Source of the DNA: Aralia elata
Lineage: Eukaryota > Streptophyta > Magnoliopsida > Apiales > Araliaceae
Reading direction: 5' to 3'
NCBI GenBank assembly: GCA_034770075.1
Contig: CM068386.1
Span: 48,945,808-49,009,807 of the forward strand
DNA: 64,000 bases
The translations under genes and the position numbers were made by a program. Below the pieces are notes generated by a model, which saw only the letters and a list, made by a program, of their open reading frames with translations, searched no databases and had not been told where the DNA came from. Positions 10,986-21,245 of this stretch are shown here, piece by piece (within the stretch, counting starts at the first letter, position 1; the number at the start of each line of letters is the position of its first letter).

Positions 10986-12221
10986 CAACGCAAGAAATTT
11001 CTTCATGATGTCAAGCAATATTTCTGGGATGAGCCGTTCTTGTTCAAAACTTGTGCGGACCAAATGATCAGGCGATGTGTGCCCAGTGAAGAGATGGATA
11101 ACATCCTAACTCATTGTCATTCTTTAGAGTATGGTGGGCACTATGGAGGAGAACGGATAGCGGCAAAAGTGCTCCAATCAGGGTTTTTCTGGCCCTCGTT
11201 GTTCAAAGACGCTCATCTTTTTGTCCTAAAGTGCGACCGATGCCAACGGGTTGGAAATATCTCAAAGCAGAACGAAATGCCTCTCAACAACATACTTGAA
11301 GTTGAACTTTTTGATTTATGGGGCATCGACTTTATGGGGCCATATCCTTCATCATTCAACAATCAATACATATTATTGGCAGTGGACTATGTGTCCAAAT
11401 GGGTTGAAGCAACTGCTTTACCCACTAACGATGCCAAGGTTGTTTTGCGGTTCTTACGAAAGAACATTTTCACCAGATTCGGAACACCACGAGCCATAAT
11501 CAATGATGAAGGTACCCATTTCTGCAATAAACACTTCACTAAGCTTCTTGTTACGTACGGGGTTAAACACAAAATAGCTACGGCCTACCATCCCCAAACA
11601 AATGGTCAAACCGAAGTGTCAAATCGCGAGATCAAGAGCATCTTGGAGAAAGTTGTGAATTCGTCACGTAAGGATTGGGCGATGAAGTTAGATGATGCTT
11701 TATGGGCATATCGAACAGCATATAAGAACCCCATCAGAATGTCACCGTATAGAATGGTTTATGGAAAAGCGTGTCATTTACCGGTGGAGCTGGAACATAA
11801 TGCGTATTGGGCCATCCGTAAGTTAAACTTTGATCTCCAAGCATCGGGCGAGAAGAGGCTTCTTCAATTGAACGAGATGGATGAATTCTGACATCACGCG
11901 TATGAAAATGCCAAACTCTATAAGGAAAAAGTCAAGAAATGGCATGACAAACGCATCCTTGATCGGAAGTTCGAACCGGGTTAGACAGTATTGCTATTTA
12001 ATTCTAGGTTGCATCTTTTTCCCGACAAACTAAAATCCAGATGGTCGGGACCATTCGTGGTTACTTCAGTCGCTCCGCATGGAGCTATTGAGGTTGAAGA
12101 ACCCAATTCAAAGCGGACGTTCAAAGTCAATGGTCAGAGATTAAAACACTACTGGGGGGGTGATATCGATCGCCAATCATCATCAATATATCTTACTTTG
12201 GTCGATCAAACGGGCACCTAA
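10986..12221 (+). pseudogene. int: Athila element 2 integrase
   Basis: Same frame as RNase H, beyond the TAA. The zinc-binding region ends in CDRCQRVGN near 11245. Catalytic residues are Asp 11328-11330, Asp 11505-11507 and Glu 11613-11615. Premature stops are TGA at 11889-11891 (CGA-like position; element 1 has CGT) and TAG at 11982-11984 (CAG-like position; element 1 has CAA). The C-terminal block ends in LKHYWGG near 12158 and the frame closes at 12221. Unlike element 1, it is not fused to the accessory tail. Confidence 0.92.
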
Positions 12222-12465
12222 TATCATAGAACAAGTCGGGCTGACGACGTTAAACCAAGCGCTTTTTGGTAGGCAACCCAAAATTTTTCGTTTCATTGTT
12301 TTTAGTTTAATTTAGTTTATAGATTATAGTTAGGTTCTTCGTATTTTTAGTTAGAAATTCTTCTTGATCTTCATTCTAATTCATGTTTCAATTTAGTTTC
12401 AGGGATAAATTGTGGTTCGGAGTGATGCTGGTGTTTAAAGGTTAATGAGCAAACTAAAGACCAAT
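12222..12465 (+). other. Spacer after integrase
   Basis: AT-rich, no ORF and no recognisable element. It leads into the CCCCGGCG array. Confidence 0.6.
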
Positions 12466-12688
12466 GCCCCGACATCCTCAAACACCATGCTTCCAAAGCC
12501 CTGGCGCCCAAATGAATAATCATTCCCTGCCATACAATGCCCCGGCGTCCAAGACAAGAAGACATCCAATTCCCCGGCGTCCATTTCAGCTGCACGTACA
12601 AAGCCCCGGCGTTGACACTGCGATATTTTTCCCTGCCATTCAAAGCCCCGGCGTCCGAATGCTCTACACTTCCAACGCCCCGACTTTG
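12466..12688. repeat. CCCCGGCG array upstream of the accessory ORF
   Basis: Seven copies of a GCCCCGGCGTCC-like motif start at 12466, 12498, 12539, 12571, 12603, 12645 and 12677. Steps are 32, 41, 32, 32, 42 and 32 bp, close to three and four helical turns. The best copies are at 12539, 12571 and 12645. Partly shared spacers (CCCTGCCAT, CAAAG) suggest tandem duplication. The core CCCCGGCG is the reverse complement of CGCCGGGG, the core of the array in the solo LTR at 25.2-25.5 kb. Confidence 0.88.
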
Positions 12689-13404
12689 GTACAAGAATTC
12701 AATTTTTTTTAGAAGGGGCATATCAGGTGAGTTTGTTCTAACTCTTCATCTCCTACTCTAATTCGAACTCTCTTCCTTCTCTTCCTTCTCTACTTTGAAC
12801 TCTTTTCTTCTTTTCCTCCCCTTTTTCCTAACATAAAACCCTAGCCCCTCCCCATCCAATCTCGCTTATTCAACACTCAAGCAGCATCCCCTTTCACAGA
12901 TTGAAAAAGGCACAACCAAACTTCTCTTTCTTCCTAATTACTTTCTCTCTCCACCCACGGTATGTTTAATTTTAATGGGCATCTTCATACAAGGTATCTT
13001 GGGATAAATTCTTGCTGGAGTATGAATGTTTTCTTATATTGGATTGTTTGGGATTGGTTTTCATATCTATTGGGATTAGCTTGCTAGGAACATGCCATAG
13101 CTTAGCATATTTCAACTCTTACCCACCATGTGTTAATGCCTATGAGAAGAAATATTGAGGAATTCATGTGTTTTGTGGCTATTATTCCTTTGCATTACTA
13201 TTGAATTCTTTTTAAGCACCAAGTATGATCACATTATGGAATTTTTCACATTCAAACTTGGTTACACACCAAGTTTGGGGGTATTAGTCATTGGTTTATG
13301 TCCCATGGTTATTGTGTATTTCCTTGCATTGTAAAGGCTGTTGTGATTAATATTGGGCTACGGTTACCACGCTGTGATTCTTATATTGTGTGTAGGTGAA
13401 CATT
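12689..13404 (+). promoter_or_regulatory. Probable leader with intron signals before the accessory ORF
   Basis: After the array comes CAGGTGAGT at about 12725 (a strong donor-like site), a long CT-rich tract (about 12740-12830), the telo-box-like AAACCCTAGCC near 12836, another donor-like site (ACGGTATGT) at about 12957, and an acceptor-like TTGTGTGTAG ending at about 13395, ten bases before the ORF ATG. A purine tract copy (AAGTTTGGGGGTATT) lies near 13270. This resembles a plant 5' UTR with an intron. A separate or spliced transcript for the ORF is inference. Confidence 0.45.
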
Positions 13405-14619
13405 ATGTCTTCAAAACATCTCCGTGGTAAGGGATCATCTTCTGCCTCGTCCAAGCCATATGATAAAAAGAAATTCATCAGTGCAGAGGCTTCCGACCGT
13501 TTCACCGCCTTAGTCAACAAAATAATTATTCCAGAGCGGGAACTTCGCCCTGATGAAACTCAGGATGGTGACATTGCTGTAATGATTGCTGAGCGGGACT
13601 GGTTCACATTCACTGAGCAACCCGAACCGACGGTGATCCAAATTGTGAAAGAGTTTTATGCTAACGCCAAAGATCACAATTTCTATAGGGTGCAAGTGCG
13701 GGGAAAAACCGTATCGTTCCATAGTGATGTAATAAATCGTTACTACAACCTCTCGCCGATAAAAGATGATGCTTATGTGAAATATGTGGAAAAGGGCCCG
13801 GATTATGAGTTGATTGTTCAACAAATGTGTCAACCCAGTACTGCTTGGAAAGTGATGGATAAGGCCGCCATGCATGTTCCGCTGTCTTCATTGAGTCGCT
13901 ATGCAAAAGCATGGTATGCTTTTCTTTGTGCCAAGCTCATGCCAACCACTCATGTTAGCGATGTGACGAAGGAGAGGGCCGTTCTTCTCTACTGTTTGGT
14001 GCGAGGTATGTCCATTGATGTAGGCGAAGTGATTGAGAACTCCATCCTCCGAGCCATTAAGCAAGGAACCAGGGGGGGTTTACCACATCCCTCCTTAATT
14101 TGTGGATTGTGTCAGCAGGTGGGCATCAAATGGGCTAATGATGAACCACTAGTACATCCAATGATGCCGATCGATCATTCCTTGATCGCCCGATATAAAG
14201 TATGGTCAGGAGGAGAGTCTGATGTGCGTGGATTGGGGTTCATTGTGCACCAAACTGAACAACAGACTGATGAGGACCCCACAGCTCCAGATTCTACCGT
14301 CGAAGGTACTTCTTCACATGGTTTTGATGCCCGGGTAGGGAGATGGATGCAAAATATGGATAAGCAACATGTTGATTTGGTTAGACAGAACCAACGCATT
14401 GCCAAACGCCAAGGCGTCATGTACTCCTATGATGTTAATTTTAACACCGCCTTGGCTATAATGTTTGCTCAAATGAACCCGATTGGGGAGCCCGTGAAGT
14501 TTCCACAGCCGCCTAATTTGCCAGCTTACCCCCCTTCTGACCCAGACGCGAGCGAGACTGCTGATGAGGATAATGAGGATGATGCGGATGCCAGTGAGGA
14601 GGTTGATCGCGACGATTGA
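13405..14619 (+). CDS. Accessory ORF of Athila element 2 (env-position, plant transposon protein type)
   Basis: An intact 404-codon ORF in the position called env-like in Athila elements. The start is the first ATG after an acceptor-like site. The body (about residues 35-280) resembles the putative plant transposon protein domain found in many plant retroelement ORFs, with VKEFYAN, VRGKTVSF, YAKAWYAFLCAKLMP and a PSLICGLCQQVG block. A helical stretch near residues 310-340 precedes a Pro-rich and strongly acidic tail. I see no signal peptide or membrane anchor, so an envelope role is not supported by the sequence. Function unknown. It has no internal stop, unlike the adjacent pol. Confidence 0.85.
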   Translation: MSSKHLRGKGSSSASSKPYDKKKFISAEASDRFTALVNKIIIPERELRPDETQDGDIAVMIAERDWFTFTEQPEPTVIQIVKEFYANAKDHNFYRVQVRGKTVSFHSDVINRYYNLSPIKDDAYVKYVEKGPDYELIVQQMCQPSTAWKVMDKAAMHVPLSSLSRYAKAWYAFLCAKLMPTTHVSDVTKERAVLLYCLVRGMSIDVGEVIENSILRAIKQGTRGGLPHPSLICGLCQQVGIKWANDEPLVHPMMPIDHSLIARYKVWSGGESDVRGLGFIVHQTEQQTDEDPTAPDSTVEGTSSHGFDARVGRWMQNMDKQHVDLVRQNQRIAKRQGVMYSYDVNFNTALAIMFAQMNPIGEPVKFPQPPNLPAYPPSDPDASETADEDNEDDADASEEVDRDD

Positions 14620-15704
14620 CCAAGTCAGGGAAGTCCTCAGTTTCATTTTTCTTCATCTTTCGCATGAGGACATTGCATCATTTACGTTTGGAGGTAGCTT
14701 CGTTGTTGTTTTGCATTGTGCATAGTAGGATGTTTTTTATATAGTATAATTATTCATTTAGGATCTGTTGCATGTGCATCTAGTTTCATTGTGTCGTGCA
14801 TATATGTCATGTAGTTTGCATCGAGGATAACTTGAGCATGATGAAATATGGAATCTTGTGAGGGCCAATGATAGGAAATTGTGAATTAAGTGACAATTTG
14901 AATGATTGTGATCATGATAACTAAGTTATTTCTTGAACATTTGTTGGCTTTGTCTTATGGGAAACCCTTGAATTAAATTGCATAAAGTTCAATGTATTGG
15001 TTGGATAATGACTTGGTTTGATTGAAAGAATGTGAAGGTTTGAAAAAGAGAAAAATCACCCTTTGGTTTAGTTTACTTGGTGTATTTATTTAACTATACC
15101 AAAAAAATCTATTAAATAAGCTTGACTAGTTGTCTTTGTGGCCTCTGTTACTCAGATAAGTAAGCCCTAGGGGTGTCTCAACACCTAGCGCCCTAAAACC
15201 AATTGGTTTGGGAGTCGTTGGTCGAAAGTTCGTTACATGTGTAACCTTGAAAAGCCCAATGAAGATTAACATTGCACATGTCAAGATGACAAGAAAAAAA
15301 CGAGATGGAGCGTAAAACGCACTCGTTGAAAATAAAAGAGAAAAAATGGAGTAAAGGAATTTGTTGAAATATGGGTAGCTAAAATATAGAGGGGGAATGC
15401 ATTGATTATATCTGTGATCATCTTTCGTTGAGTCGTAAGATTCTGGTGGTCGACTGAGTTATAATTTGATTGACATGTTGACACATGCATACACACATGA
15501 TGGGTTGAAAACAAAATGGGTTGATAGTGTTTCAAGTTTAATTTGTGTGGGAATTTGATCGATCATTCGAATTTTGGTTAAGGAACTTTGAGGCCTTCTA
15601 TGGATATTTGTATTGATTCGTGTTTGAGTTAGTAGGATCATGCTAGTTAGTTTCATTCATTCATGTTTTAGTTAGTTGCATTGCTTGAGGCAAAGCAAAT
15701 GTTC
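14620..15704 (+). other. Athila element 2 3' untranslated region
   Basis: No credible ORF. It contains a degenerate purine tract near 14685 (CGTTTGGAGGTA), a block at about 15131-15290 shared with element 1 (GCCCTAGGGG then CACCTAG), and a block at about 15309-15328 shared with element 1 (AAAACGCACTCGTTG). The two shared blocks are in the opposite order from element 1. Confidence 0.7.
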
Positions 15705-15719
15705 AAGTTTGGGGGTATT
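15705..15719 (+). promoter_or_regulatory. Polypurine tract, Athila element 2
   Basis: AAGTTTGGGGGTATT abuts the 3' LTR start and is identical to the tract of element 1. Confidence 0.9.
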
Positions 15720-15896
15720 TGATGAGTGGATATTTTACCCACTAATTAGGTATTTTTAGACTTAATATTTTGTGTGTTTTAAAGTATTTTAGGACATTTT
15801 ATTTGTTTAAGTTGGATTTTGTAGGAAAATGCGACTGACTAGGCGAATCGGGCAATTTTGGGTAAGGAGTAGCAGTTTCGTAAATAAGTTGAAGTT

Positions 15897-15944
15897 GAAA
15901 GCTGGGGCTTTCAGTTTGTGAAGGATTTGAAAGCTGGGGCTTTG
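15897..15944. repeat. Paired GAAAGC-TGGG-GCTTTC motif
   Basis: The inverted repeat GAAAGC/GCTTTC with spacer TGGG starts at 15897 and again at 15929 (the second copy ends GCTTTG). The step is 32 bp. Both lie upstream of the TATA box. Confidence 0.8.
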
Positions 15945-16047
15945 GGACGCAGAAAGTTATGAAGATTCTTTCCAACTGGATGAAGGATTGAGGAGTTCTA
16001 ATTGTTTTTGGAGGCTCTAAACCTAATTTTGAGAAGGGAACTTCAAG

Positions 16048-16055
16048 TATAAAAG
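16048..16055 (+). promoter_or_regulatory. TATA box of the element 2 3' LTR
   Basis: TATAAAAG about 330 bp into the LTR, downstream of the paired inverted repeats. Confidence 0.6.
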
Positions 16056-16991
16056 GGAGAGGAGCTTCTAACAAAAAGCTAGCTTTTGATATTCAGAGAT
16101 TGAAGCAGAGATTGGAACTTGGAGATCGAGGATTCAAGGTAAGCTCACAAGGAATTCAAACTGGAGACGTGAAGGCGGAAGAAGACTTTGACAGAGTTTT
16201 CCTTACTCCTTATTTTTTAGTTTGTAATTAATTGTGATGACTTATTTTGGATATTTGGTTTTTAATTCTAGCATGAACTAAATTTATAATTAAGGCTACA
16301 ATTGAACCATTATTGATTATGGATTAATTATTTATTTGATTCCAATTATTATTTCATTATTGAGTTGTCTATCATATCTGTGTTAATTAATTAATTGCCT
16401 GATCAACAATTAGTGGGATACTCTAGGTGAATTCGGAAGATGAAATCTAGGGTTAGATCTTGATATGATAGCATGTATTCTTGATTATTTACATAGGATA
16501 AATAATTGGGGTTGTAAAGTGAATAGGGATATCTCTTCGCTGCATGTAACTTATGGGAATTGGTTCCTAATAAATTTAACTCTATTGTTTTGCATAGGAA
16601 TATCGTATAATTAATTGAGTTAGATAAATTTATTTGATCACTTGGAAAAGGGCTTATAAATAAAGTGGAATTCCTGTTAACAACTCGGATGAATTTAATA
16701 AATGGATAGATTTGATACATTGATTCATATGACATAATTGGGGATATTGTAGTCTTAAGCTTTAATCATTTGAAATTCAATCTTTGTGTTAGATAATTTT
16801 CTTAGTTAGTTTCATTAGTCAAATCATTATTAAAATCTGTGATCGTTTAACTAAAATTGAATTGGTATAAAACTAGTAGTTGAAATTTATTTAACTGGAT
16901 TCCTTGTGGGTTCGACATTTGTTACTTATTCTATATTACTTGTTGATCGCGTTCACTTGCGCGTAATTATTGATCGTGAAATCGACCAACA

Positions 16992-17087
16992 GAGAACAAT
17001 TCTCAGATTCCTTAACCAGTCCGTGTAATTCGGTCCAGTCAGTTTGTTAGCGTCAAGTATGCTACGCAGTGACAGTGAGTTTGACAT
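16992..17087 (-). pseudogene. gag: Copia copy B gag N-terminal stub
   Basis: On the minus strand this matches the first codons of copia A gag (initiator ATG at 17087-17085, equivalent to 21246 in A). It is cut at 16991 by Athila element 2. The rest of B gag-pol is left of the window. Confidence 0.85.
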
Positions 17088-17794
17088 TTTTAAATTATGC
17101 ATGTGAAATAGACAACATTTTAGTATACATTCATTTAATTAATTACCAAAATAAATTAGGTCTTTATTTTAAATTGGTATCTCTCACTTTTTCATCAAAC
17201 TATATTACCCTAAATATATAGTTCGACAAATCTAATTAAAGATTTGCTAGTGAGAATAAAGATCTCATTTCAAATGTATATAGCCTTGTGTGACACAATA
17301 AACTATATATAAATAAATAGGTAGACAACTATTGTTAATTAAATCACTATGTAACTCCTTGTATTTTTTCTCTTAGATTATTTTGATCAAGTGTGACACA
17401 TCCGAATCAAAATTATCCAAGTTAAGTCCAACCTAGCATTTCCATATATTCGAAAGAAAAACACTGTCCTTATGTGACACAACAAAATAACATCGTTCAG
17501 TCTATTTATAAGTATCGAATGTGATAAAACAACATCTTAAATATTTAATACTTGCCTTGTGTGACACAACACACTCATATTAAATATTTAATACTCTATC
17601 GTTTTACCATGCTAGAAGGTGACGTTCGATATTCCAAATATCTTTGAACGCTTAGGACTTAATATAATTTCTTTGAGGGGTTTGTTATTATTAGTCTCAT
17701 CTTATTTAGTGCGCATGCACATATATATATAAAATATGCGTCATATTATTTAACATGTGAATCATGTTGGATAATATATAATATATATATAGTA
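17088..17794 (-). other. Copia copy B leader, gag-proximal half
   Basis: This untranslated leader aligns in reverse with A 20530-21245. It holds four GTGACAC-type palindromic sites (17284, 17388, 17467, 17554) and an AT-rich tract at about 17715-17792, into which copia A inserted. TAGTA (17790-17794) is the left copy of A's target duplication. Confidence 0.85.
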
Positions 17795-19617
17795 TGAAAG
17801 TAGTATGCACACAAACCAATCATATTTGATATGATGTAGCATATACTTTGTAATCTTATTCATTTATTAATAAAAAAATTGATTTTCTTAAAAAGGCATT
17901 TTATATTATCTACATAGTGATGTTATATTAAATGTGATAAACCCATAGTTTTGAGCAATGCTTTTAGAATCATGATGATGATCATGCTAATGAGATCTAA
18001 ATTCTGGATAGCTCACAAACTAAAATCGTTCCTAATCGTTGGATTACTAAATTGGGGATTAGTGAATCCGGATAGATTAGTACATACGTTGCTTGCTCTT
18101 AAGAAGAGGATGACTGATCTCATAATCATTTGTGTGGAGACACTAAAGCAAGTATGTAGGTGCTTATTGGAGAATAAGTTCACTGAACGTGGCTCGCTAA
18201 GGAATACCTAATGGAGTTTTACTCGCCTGTCAATAGGAATTCCTATAGTGATAGTAGTACAAGTGATCCTTGGACTTGAGATCATCATAGTATCTTGTGT
18301 ATGATGAGTTATACTTTGACATGTCCCATAAGACCTTTAGGGTATATCAAAGGGTATGATTGGATATAATAAGTTGTACATGGAGATAGGTGAATGATCA
18401 ACAAAGAATCTACCACGTCTAGTAAAAGATGTGAATGTCCTATGTGATTCGATAAATGATAACTTAGTAATCCTTGGCCAAGGCAGAATGAAATTAGAAA
18501 GGAGTTTCTAATTTGCATTATTTAGAGTTGTGCATTTGGGAATCGAAATACATATAATTAAATAAAATAAGACTTGACAGTAAATCCATGTCTTATATTT
18601 AATTGGGACATTGTATGGTAGAAGGATTGAATTGTACGGTAACTATTCACTGAAAGGTTCTTTTATGATTAATGTTGAAATCTATATTATCTGGAAAGTC
18701 GTTGATCGCTAAGGGGCTTACCCTTATTGTAGAATAAATATTATTTATTTAAATGAATTAAATAGTTTAATTTATTTATTTAAATAAGATTAGAATTGTT
18801 CTAATTGATTTATTCACAACCGGTTTAATATGGAGAACCTAAAGGGTCACACCGCAAAAGGAAAATATTTATTTAAGAAGTAAATGGCATAATTGTAATA
18901 ATAAGTTAAGTGTATTTAATTTAATCTATGGAGATAGAATAAATTAAATAGCTTAATATTTATTATTTAATATTTTAGAAATATTAAATATAAATTAATA
19001 AGAGGAGTCTTATTATTATTATTACTATTATTATTATTTAATTCCTAATAGGGATTGAGAATTAATTAATAGAAGTACTCTCCTATAAATTCCTAATTGG
19101 ATTAGGAGCATAATAAATTAAAGGAGTTTAATTATAATTGAAACCCTAATCCTAAATAGTTTAGGGAAGGGTTATTCCTACATCTATAAATAAGAGGAGT
19201 CTTATCATAGATTAGGGTTACACACTCTTGCATTAGATTGTAGAGAGTGTTTGCAATTTCTATCGAGATAGAAACTAGGGTTTTGCCAATACCCAACTTC
19301 TTGAATAACTGTTCTTCCTTGGTAGATCACCTCTAGAGGCCAAACACTTGGGTGGCTAACGTTGATCAAAAGGAAGGAATCTCATCGGTGGAATTCGAGG
19401 AGAACACGAAGGACTAGGAGTTGAACTTGTACCCGAGGAAGCTTTGATCTACGAGGGTATAATTCTTATTCTCTTTCTCTTTCGTTTATATCGTTAATTG
19501 AGCACACAGATTGATCATGGTGATGGTTTGTATAAAATTTTAAAAATCCGATTTTATCGCGCTTCCGCCCTATTTATGTAATTTGATTGTATGCTTGCGT
19601 TATATACAAACCCAACA
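17795..19617 (+). mobile_element. 5' LTR of copia A
   Basis: 1823 bp from TGAAAGTAGT to ACCCAACA. TATA box TATAAATA at 19186-19193, preceded by AAACCCTAAT. It pairs with the 1824-bp 3' LTR at 28011. Confidence 0.95.
19186..19193 (+). promoter_or_regulatory. TATA box of the copia A 5' LTR
   Basis: TATAAATA, also present at 29402-29409 in the 3' LTR and, inverted, at 31178-31185 (B), 42007-42014 (C) and 48174-48181 (D). Conservation in all copies supports it as the family promoter. Confidence 0.75.
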
Positions 19618-19618
19618 G

Positions 19619-19631
19619 TGGTATCAGAGCC
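19619..19631 (+). promoter_or_regulatory. Primer binding site, tRNA-iMet type (copia A)
   Basis: TGGTATCAGAGCC one base after the LTR, complementary to the 3' end of initiator Met tRNA, the usual copia primer. Confidence 0.95.
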
Positions 19632-19733
19632 TAATCTTGTGCTAATTATCGATTTTGATGATTCCATATGTGTATGGTATCCGATTAGATCAAAATTTTT
19701 GGGCAGAATCAATTTTTCTGGATCAGCGACGCG

Positions 19734-19809
19734 GCGCAGCTGCGCCGGTTCCAGTTCATTCTGGAGCGCAGTTGCGCTGTTTCCCAGTTCATTTTGGGCG
19801 CAGCTGCAC
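19734..19809. repeat. GCGCAGCTGCGC array, copia A leader
   Basis: Copies at 19734 (perfect), 19766 (GCGCAGTTGCGC) and 19798 (GCGCAGCTGCAC), steps 32 and 32 bp. Spacers contain CCAGTTCATT. Confidence 0.93.
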
Positions 19810-20762
19810 CGGCTAGCAGAATCCGAATTTTTTTTTCCTTCAATTGAAATAAATGGTTTATTTAATTGATATAAGTTTAAAATAAAGATGTTTATTTTAT
19901 CTGAAATAGGATTTCAGATTGCTAAAATTAAAGGAGTTTAATTTGGATTTGGTTTTTGATTAAAATAAAAGAGTTTATTTTGTTTCAAAAACTAAATATT
20001 AGCAAAACTTTTGCCCATTAATTGATATCAATGCATATATGGAATGGTTTTATTATTCATGGGATGAATGTTATTTATTGATACATATAGAGATATGTAT
20101 GATAATAAATAGGGATTGATTATGGACTATTGACCAATGTGTGATTGGATTTATTTTAGTGGATGCTTGAATTTATGGGTTTTTATAAATGGGGTCTGCG
20201 TACCTCGTCTTCTCTAATTTTTCTTAATGTAAATTTTATCTCCCTCCTATATACTTCCCCTTGACTGCTGATCAATGTTTCTATTTATAGTAAATAGTTT
20301 TTGTAATAGGACTAGTTAGAATTAATTTTGAAGAATTGGAGACAAAGGAGCAAGAAGCGCTTGAAGACCCGTTTGTATTGGAGCCCGGGTTTAAATATAA
20401 TAGTTATATTTAAATTTAATTATTGCACCCTAGGTTTGACCTTTTGGTTCACTTGGTGGCTCTAGTGAACCAAACTAGAATAAAAGTCCATAATCAATCC
20501 GGGTAGAATATAGTATTCTATATGTGCATGTTTACTATATATATATATATATATTATATTATCCAACATGCTTTGCATGTAAAATAATATGACGCGTATT
20601 TTATATATTTATGTGCATGCGCGCTAAACAAGATGAGACTAATAATTACAAACACCTCAAAGAAATTATATTAAGTCCTAAACGTTCAAAGATATTTGGA
20701 ATATCGAATGTCGCCTTCTAGTATGGTAAAGCGATAGAGTATTACATATTTAATATGAGTTT

Positions 20763-21048
20763 GTTGTGTCACACAAGGCAAGTATTAAATATTTAAGATG
20801 TTGCTTTATCACATTTGATGCTTATAAATAAACTAAACGATGTTGTTTTGTTGTGTCACACAAGGACAGTGTTTTTCTTTCGAATATATGGAAGTGCTAG
20901 GTTGGACTTAACTTGGATAATTTTGATTCGGATGTGTCACACTTGATCAAAATAATCTAAGAGGCAAAATACAAGGAGTTACATAGTGATGTAATTGACA
21001 ATAGTTGTCTACCTATTTATTTATATATAGTTTGTTGTGTCACACAAG
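20763..21048. repeat. Four TTGTGTCACACAA sites, copia A leader
   Basis: TTGTGTCACACAAGG-like sites at about 20764, 20851, 20933 (GATGTGTCACACTTG) and 21034. The core GTGTCAC is the inverse of the GTGACAC seen in minus-strand B. Confidence 0.9.
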
Positions 21049-21245
21049 GTTATATACATTTAAAATAGGATCCTTATTCTCACTAGCAAATCTTTAATTA
21101 GATTTGCCGAACTATATAATGAGGGTAATATAGTTTGATGAAAAAGTGAGAGATACCAATTTAAAATAAAGACCTAATTTATTTTGGTAATTAATTAAAT
21201 GAATGTATGCTAAAATGTTGTCTATTTCACATGCAGAATTTAAAA

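Larger units (their letters stand above)
6115..16991 (+). mobile_element. Athila element 2 (5' LTR truncated by element 1)
   Basis: Ty3/gypsy element with partial 5' LTR, tRNA-Asp PBS, gag-PR-RT-RH-INT, accessory ORF, polypurine tract and complete 3' LTR. The Athila lineage is supported by the tRNA-Asp primer site, the protease motif DLGAS and the extra ORF between integrase and LTR. Element 1 is inserted in its 5' LTR. The first LTR part and the left target duplication are outside the window. GAGAA (16992-16996) is the expected right copy of the target duplication. Element 2 lies in the gag of copia copy B. Confidence 0.92.
15720..16991 (+). mobile_element. 3' LTR of Athila element 2
   Basis: This 1272-bp LTR runs from TGATGAGTGG to CCAACA. 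Its 3' 575 bp pair with the 5' LTR remnant. A TATA box is at 16048-16055 and a pair of inverted-repeat motifs lies 105-150 bp upstream of it. Compared with the element 1 LTR it is shorter and its first half is strongly diverged. Confidence 0.92.
19632..21245 (+). other. Copia A leader (1.6 kb)
   Basis: An unusually long untranslated leader. In order: GCGCAGCTGCGC array (19734-19809); palindromic AAATAAA-TTTATTT-like repeats (about 19845-20000); a region around 20170-20400; an AT microsatellite (about 20536-20560); and four GTGTCAC sites (20766-21048). A possible splice acceptor (TTTCACATGCAG) ends at about 21237, nine bases before the gag ATG. Confidence 0.75.

Noticed and set aside
12466..12688. 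CRISPR-like regularly spaced repeats
   Set aside because: Repeats are only about 12 bp, spacers are partly alike, and the context is a plant retrotransposon.
18309..18518. 69-codon ORFs (MQIRNSFLISF type) recurring at 18309, 28525, 31860, 33667 and 42672
   Set aside because: They are the same antisense frame of the copia LTR repeated in each copy; recurrence reflects LTR homology, not a gene.
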